A DNA stretch of 64,000 bases from Phoronis australis (lineage: Eukaryota > Phoronida > Phoronidae): NCBI GenBank assembly GCA_002633005.1, contig NMRA01000300.1, positions 136,336 to 200,335 on the forward strand, given 5' to 3'. Position 1 is the first letter of the stretch. Every line of letters begins with the position of its first letter. This document shows positions 58,570 to 64,000 of the stretch, in pieces. The position numbers and the translations under genes are program-made. Below the pieces are notes generated by a model, which was not told the DNA's origin, did not search any database, and saw only the letters and a program-made list of their open reading frames with translations.

Positions 58570-58872
58570 CTACGCCAGAGGGCGTGCCCACTCCTTCCTC
58601 ACACGACCAAAGACACTGTTTTGGAAATTACGTGAATACGTTTCCTTCGGAAATTGTTGATTGGTGCCCGCTTGCGACATTGTAATCCGCCAGTGCCTCA
58701 TGACGCTACTGTTTTTTCCGCCGAAATACCACCAGTTTCGCCAGCGTGCTCGCAGCTTAACAACCGGCACTGGTAGACTAGATGACTTCCTGCTCTTGGA
58801 AGACTTCATAAATGTTTCCAGGTCGCTTCTAAGTGGGAGGCTCTTTCTTAAATTTTCCGCAAATCTGTCCAT
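58570..58872 (-). CDS. Unrecognised ORF, possibly coding
   Basis: The ATG in CCCATGGAC at 58872 opens 100 codons ending at TAG. They start MDRFAENLRKSLPLRSDLET, contain ARWRNWWYFGGKNSSVMRHW and end RVRKEWARPLA. The sequence is basic and Trp-rich with no domain I know. It ends at a TCTGGCGTAGCCAGA inverted repeat, and family-A MITE sequence begins about 20 bases beyond. The plus-strand ORF over the same bases (58661-59041) is an alternative reading. Confidence 0.25.
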   Translation of the reverse strand: MDRFAENLRKSLPLRSDLETFMKSSKSRKSSSLPVPVVKLRARWRNWWYFGGKNSSVMRHWRITMSQAGTNQQFPKETYSRNFQNSVFGRVRKEWARPLA

Positions 58873-59639
58873 GGGCTTTTTAGTCTATTTCTATTTATGC
58901 AAATTACGCTTTTTGAAATTTTATGTTTTGAAGAAGCGCTCAACAAACGAATTTTTTAAAATCCTCAAAGTGTTTATAACGTTCTTACCTGTATCGTTTC
59001 AAGTCCTCAAATGGCCCACATTTTGCCTTGACTTTACATAAGAGACGACGCAAGCTCCTGTGTTGCAGTTGTACATGTGGGGTATGTGTTTTAAATTAAA
59101 CAACTTAGGCGTCAAGGCCTCTGAATTTATTTATGGAACTGTTGCTGTTCTGATTTTTTATTTTTACGTTTAAATACTACACGTTGTCACTTGACGAACG
59201 TAAAAAGAGAAAATACTCCGAATATACAAACGTGTGTACAATAGTTACTAAAAACACTTGCGTTGCTTTAAGCAAAATGCGAAGACGGCCAAAAAAACTA
59301 CGATACCACATCTAGTGCAGTACATTTCCGTTGCCCTACTATGTTGTGACTCTAATATCTTGTGAACTCATCAAGCGACCACAAACAAATGGTACATCAC
59401 CCATTACGCAAGGGGTACATCACCCATTACAGCAACTGGAGTGCTGAAATCTCGACAAAGGTTGACATACTAACAAGGAATGTCATTCACGCTCAAGAAA
59501 GTTCATCTCACAATAACGCCATTGTGTCTCTTCTCTGGGAATTTTAAGGTATCGTCCCATCCATCAACACGTGGTTATCAAACTAAAATCTAGCAAGCGT
59601 TTTTCTGTCAATAATACGTTTTTATGTTTAACACGTAAT

Positions 59640-60967
59640 CAGAGATATAGCCTACTTAGCGACTCGCCCAGTCGCCAATGCGAGTAAAACTGGTGCTGGG
59701 CGAGTAGAAATTGTCTTTCGGTTGCCCAGGTGGCGAGCGAATTTTCAGAGCGCAAAAGCACTCTATCGTTTCCCAGATTAACATAAATAAATTTTCTCAT
59801 CCTCCTTGTGCTGTTTTTGTCATAAAAAACAAAGGTTCAGTTTGGTCAGCGCGTCGATGCTCCGGCAATAAAAAAAACATCGGCGTCGTGCACTCCTACC
59901 GATTCACTCCTCACGCGATTCGTCTAGACAAGAGATCTCCGTGGTTGGTCGTGCACAAAGGAATTTGTGGATTAGCCCAAAACGAAGGAAAAAGGGGAAA
60001 GGTGGAAGACCGTTCCATGTGCTTACAGCAAGTGAAATTGGGAAGCTAAAAACAGGGTCTGGGCGGTTAAAATCGAAATTTTTGAAAAGTCTTGATTTGT
60101 TGCTTACTGCACGGAGGACTGTGCTTACCATCACGGAGCTACACTGACGTCGGACTTCAAGCATATCAGTTAACAGATAGGTTGGGGGATTGAAGTAACA
60201 GACTTCCAACGGCCTGTGGTGCACGATACAGTGGCGTCGTGATCCCGAGCGTGCTTGGGTTTTACGTACGCGGGTGGCTGTTCGACATTTCTTAGAACAA
60301 AGGTATTCCTACAGGTAGGCGTGCGTTCAATAGGGCAAGTTTCTTGAGAGAAAAGACAGATTAAGCAACGTTCCGCTAGTTCGCGGTGCATTTCTAAGGG
60401 AAGCACTTGATTTTGTAAAGATTTTATTCCCGCTGGACACCTGGGCAACCAAACACATGCTTATGATTTACAGGTCTTCTTACTGAGTACTTCGCCGGGA
60501 ACTTGTAGGTTGGTAGCCAAGCACGTGCTAATGATTGACAGATTTTTTATTGAATACTTTGAACTTACTTTGAACAATGTAATATTTTAAAAACATTGTA
60601 TATTTCCCCTTTTTAGTTCAAAGCCAAAACTGCCTTGTTCAAAGCACTTGCTCAACAATCGGACGATAAGTGCTCGGTCGGCTGCCAACATAATGCAGCA
60701 AACTACACTACTTTGCACGTAGCTTTGGGCCAAGGCAACGTCTTGCGTTGCTGGCAATTCATCTACGTCAAAAGTTTCTTAGTGGGAATTCATTTTCTAA
60801 AAACGATACAAGCCCTCATAGATGGTGACACCAACGCTCGAGACGATGATTTTTATTGACATTGGCAGCAAGTGACGGAAACGGCTGGGCGACTGAACTT
60901 CGGGCTGGGCGAGTACATTTTCTGGCTCACTCGCCCAGCTGAGTTTTGAAACCTGTGTATATCCCTG
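59640..60967. mobile_element. hAT-like element, about 1.33 kb
   Basis: The left end, CAGAGATATAGCCTACTTAG, and the reverse complement of the right end, CAGGGATATACACAGGTTTC, are similar. Both are followed by subterminal copies of ACTCGCCCAG and CTGGGCGAGT (for example 59664-59705 and 60877-60940), typical of hAT transposase-binding regions. No clear 8-bp target duplication is visible and no transposase is recognised. The interior carries ORF stretches that may be captured or residual coding sequence. Confidence 0.55.
60618..60859 (+). CDS. Exon-like ORF inside the hAT-like element
   Basis: After an acceptor-like TTTCCCCTTTTTAG the frame reads FKAKTALFKALAQQSDDKC, then SVGCQHNAANYTTLHVALGQ, YVKSFLVGIHFLKTIQALID and ends in DTNARDDDFY at a TGA. 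It could be the last exon of a captured host gene or of a decayed transposase. The family is not recognised. A plus ORF at 59941-60147 (KRRKKGKGGRPFHVLTASE) in the same element may be an earlier exon. Confidence 0.25.
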
Positions 60968-60999
60968 ATAATTGCCTAACATGAGAATCAGCTTGAACA

Positions 61000-63720
61000 T
61001 ACGTCTACCTTTCTTAGTGACGATACACTGTCGTGCCACTCCTGGTGTTCAATGTCATTACAGCGCTGGTTAAAAACGATTAAAGTCCTGGTCTCAAACT
61101 GCCCATGTGGTTCCAGTATCCGAAAATACTTACTAAATAAAATATTATTTTCGCCACCCTTTTTATATTCTTCTCCAGTTTATTTCCAAAAGCGATTTTT
61201 AACAGTAAAAATCGAAAAAGTGTCAAAATCGGGGCAAGCAGTATAAAGTTATTGCAATTTTGTGGCGAAATTTGTGTCACTTCGTTTGAATCGCGTCGGC
61301 CATATTGGAGGACAGCGGGATAAGTTACGAGTTTAAAACTTTGTGTAAATTGTTTTCGTTAACAATTTACGGTGAAATTTAGTGAGACATATCTTCACTT
61401 ACTATTCTGCACGATTCAACAGTGCTCACCAAAGTTCAGCCTCTCATTAAGTGATAAATGTGCTCACAATTCCCGTTGGACTTTCTGGCGGCACCGACAG
61501 CATGGCGACTTTTGCTGAACTGAAAGCCATGTTCAACCTGTTACTTTCTAATTTTTAAAGATTTAACGTTGATACATTTTGACAAACGTTGCCACAAAAA
61601 AGGAACTTTGTTCAATTTTCGTGTTTTTGTGCAAAAATATAAGATATATTCGAATTATTTTACTGTGAATTTCCCATTCAGGTGATCTTACATTAAGCTA
61701 TAAAAAATAGTTGAAATAATTTTGAAATGATTATTTGTTTGAATGTCAACTGCTGTTCAAGGCTTGATTAGGTGTCACAAAATGACTCATGTTTTTTCTA
61801 AATTTTAAGTCTCAATTGCTTTCAAGTAATGTTTTGTAACTTATTCAAGTTATCAAGTCAAAAATATGAATAATCTTAATTTGAGAAATAAGCTATGTTG
61901 GATTCTGAAGCTCCAAGCCTCCAATTTTTGTTCCTTGGAACTTCATATTTTTTTAAATCATGCTTGTCAAATTCTGGTGGAAGGAAACACTATTCGGTCA
62001 CCATGGTAATAGTTACATGTATGTGCACTTTCATATCATGGAAACTTGTGCTGTTGGATAGTGTTTGTAATGCTTAAGTGTTGTAAAATACTGTGCATTC
62101 TAACTTATTATGGTAAAAGGTTGAATCATTTTGGCTTAATGATAATTATAACATTTTGTATTTGACTTGTCATACTTATGTGCTCGAAGGAGCCCCCTAC
62201 TTGGAGAAACGGAAAAAGGTTTGCCTCAGTCAGAGAGGCACGAACTCCGAAAAAGTAGAAAACGAGATAAAAGTCCACTGGAAGACAGGAAGTACCAAAA
62301 TTTAGCGTCTACAATTCATAGCTCTCAATATACCCAGTGAATCTTGTAGTAAAAGGTAGACATTCCCAAAAATTCCAACCCCCCATATTTTATGCTTGGT
62401 GCGCTCAATGCAATGTCATGGGCAAACCTGTGTTGAAAGCCAACATTTTTACACACTTCGCCAGAAGCCCACAAGTTCTAAATGAACCTCGTTTGAGCGA
62501 GCGCTGTGGCCAGGGACCAGGTAGGCCTAAGGGTACCATTGTCATAAAGCTGTATAGGCCTACTAACAAGCTGTATTTTGACAATATTCTTCATACTGGT
62601 ACCAGGCACTGACTGAGGCTAGCTAACCTAAGGGCTGCCGCGGCAGTGTGACACAGGACTAAATAGACCGTTATTTTGTGCAAGTGTCTAAAACTACCTT
62701 TGTATGTATACGGCATTTATAATTTGAACCTTTTACTTCCACAAAAGAGCTTGAAACCGCATGCCTATATCGTTCGCCAGTGTCTGGTCTCGATCCTCAC
62801 CGGGTCCGATAGGCTGCGGACCCGAGTCCGGCAAAATAGTTTCTGTCAAAATTTATTCGCCACCTTTCTTCAGCAAATTCGATAAAATTGTCCGTATTTT
62901 GATTTTATTAAAATTAAGGCGCGCTGTCGATTATTTTATCCCCGTTTGCAGGCTGGTAACAGGCACTGCTCCGGTCGCACTGACGGCGTTTTCTTAGCCT
63001 GGGTTCCTGAATGAATTGTACTTCCGGGTTCGCGGTAAGTTCAAAATGGCGCGTTCATTTAAACTTTTTTCGAGTACGGATCGTGTATTAGTTATGGGGT
63101 AGGTACTTCTTGGATCCTTATTACATCTTCAAACCATGTAATAAGGGTTAACAACGTGTGAGACCAGGACTTAAGACAACAGATTCGCAACTCTGACATT
63201 TACTTACATGCTAGCCAAGAGGCCGCTCCTCTCCTAAATTTTCTGGTGCAGTTTCCGGTTAGTGTATTTTGACGAGAAATATTTGCATCTACATTGGTGT
63301 CCAGTACAACGAAAAAAATATTAATTTTGGCATTGAAACGCTGTTCAAAGTCTTCCAATAGTAGAAGTGTTGGTATCGTGAGTAGGCCTACTTTTGGCAA
63401 ATGCTACTGGTAATTAATTACAAAATTCAAACTTCGGTGCCGACTGACTATGTCGTCTGCTTGCCCAATAGCAGCATAGTTAATGGACAGTTTGTGATTT
63501 ACGGTTCACTTATGCCTATTGAGAAAACTACGAAAGCATGTTTGTGCACAAATTCCAAGGAGTACCTGTGAATGCAAAAGATACTTATATAACCTTTTTC
63601 GTTTAGAAAAATATTAATTTTGTTCGAATTAAAAAATGCGCCTCTGCAGCTATTTGACTAATTTATCCTCTGCATGTTTACAATTCAACATTCTCAGGTG
63701 AGCAGTTCTTCTGGGAAGTG
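61000..63720. other. Stretch without recognised genes
   Basis: Apart from the family-A MITE at 62188 I see only chance ORFs. A GC-richer spot at 62785-62835 holds the short inverted repeat CGGACCCGAGTCCGGC. Confidence 0.45.
62188..62410 (-). mobile_element. MITE family A, copy 5, degenerate
   Basis: Reverse orientation: GAGCCCCCTACTTGG, AAAAAGTAGAAAACGAGATA, then CCCCCCATATTTTATGCTTGGTGCGC. Both ends have decayed. Confidence 0.72.
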
Positions 63721-63760
63721 TTGAGTGGCCCTTTAAAGGGCCTTAGGTATAGCGTGAAAT

Positions 63761-63776
63761 GGTTCTTAAAAGAACC
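63761..63776 (-). promoter_or_regulatory. Histone-type 3' stem-loop (minus strand)
   Basis: On the minus strand CAAC precedes GGTTCT-TTTA-AGAACC, a six-pair stem with a four-base U-rich loop. This has the form of the replication-dependent histone 3'-end hairpin (canonical GGCTCT-TTTC-AGAGCC), with one compensated stem change. A second 16-base hairpin, GGCCCTTTAAAGGGCC, followed by ACTCAA lies 18 bases downstream (63727-63742). No histone coding sequence is visible upstream within the window (63780-64000), where a family-A MITE fragment sits. Confidence 0.4.
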
Positions 63777-63789
63777 GTTGATTAATTCC

Positions 63790-63880
63790 ACCCAGCCTTC
63801 AATTTGGGAGGCTCGAATTCTTGACGTCGTGGACCTTATCCTAAAAAAACAGCGGGCGGAATAAAAAATGGCCAATCTGT
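63790..63880 (+). mobile_element. MITE family A, 5' fragment
   Basis: CACCCAGCC, GGGAGGCTCGAATTCTTG and GGACCTTATCCTAAAAAAAC match the left part of copy 1 only. Confidence 0.7.
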
Positions 63881-64000
63881 TGATACAGTAAATTTCCTTA
63901 TTTATGCCCATCCTGATTTGACTGCAACTTGAGCTTGTTGGGTTCTATCATATATTTGGATGGCATTGGGACCCACATGGTGCTTTCTCGAATGGGCTTC

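Overview
This is an AT-rich animal nuclear contig: spliced exons, large introns, many small inverted-repeat DNA transposons (MITEs), minisatellites, a dead LINE, a 44-base assembly gap and three isolated ambiguous bases. The gene families (a Wnt6 orthologue, a Ly6/uPAR three-finger protein, a possible chitin-binding-like module) point to an invertebrate bilaterian, probably marine. The sequence alone does not fix the phylum. All exon calls were made by eye from splice sites, intron phase and remembered family motifs.

Left part (1-18.6 kb, minus strand): the 5' half of a Wnt6 gene. Signal-peptide exon 18267-18340, exon 7301-7524 and exon 5445-5722 join with matching phases (2, then 1) into one open frame of about 192 residues, roughly half a Wnt protein. 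The C-terminal exons lie beyond the left edge. Intron 1 is 10.7 kb and holds a 24-bp minisatellite, a fold-back element and a paired mini-transposon. Intron 3 holds several MITEs.

Middle part (22.6-37.2 kb, minus strand): secretory-type exons, all in phase 1. They are a signal-peptide exon (37034-37112), a Cys-rich 101-residue module (33214-33516) and two exons that together make a whole Ly6/uPAR three-finger domain (28733-28876 and 22676-22875). They may be one secreted gene of unusual architecture or two neighbouring genes. The intron splitting the Ly6 domain carries a perfect 66-bp palindrome beside the splice acceptor, a 46-bp/92-bp higher-order minisatellite, and a LINE with exact 14-bp target duplications whose reverse-transcriptase core is deleted.

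Right part (37-64 kb): gene-poor and repeat-rich. Supported or suggestive items are a plus-strand signal-peptide exon with a strong donor (49868-50147), an exon-like ORF broken by one TGA next to a tandem repeat (54681-55205), an acidic ORF broken by one TAA (56193-56480) followed by a decayed THAP-like segment, a 1.3-kb hAT-like element with exon-like coding stretches, an array of small hairpins (48811-49027), and a histone-type 3' stem-loop pair at the right edge. Tandem repeats with 21-, 41-, 24- and about 28-bp periods are scattered through it.

No bacterial features, CRISPR arrays or intact autonomous transposons were seen.
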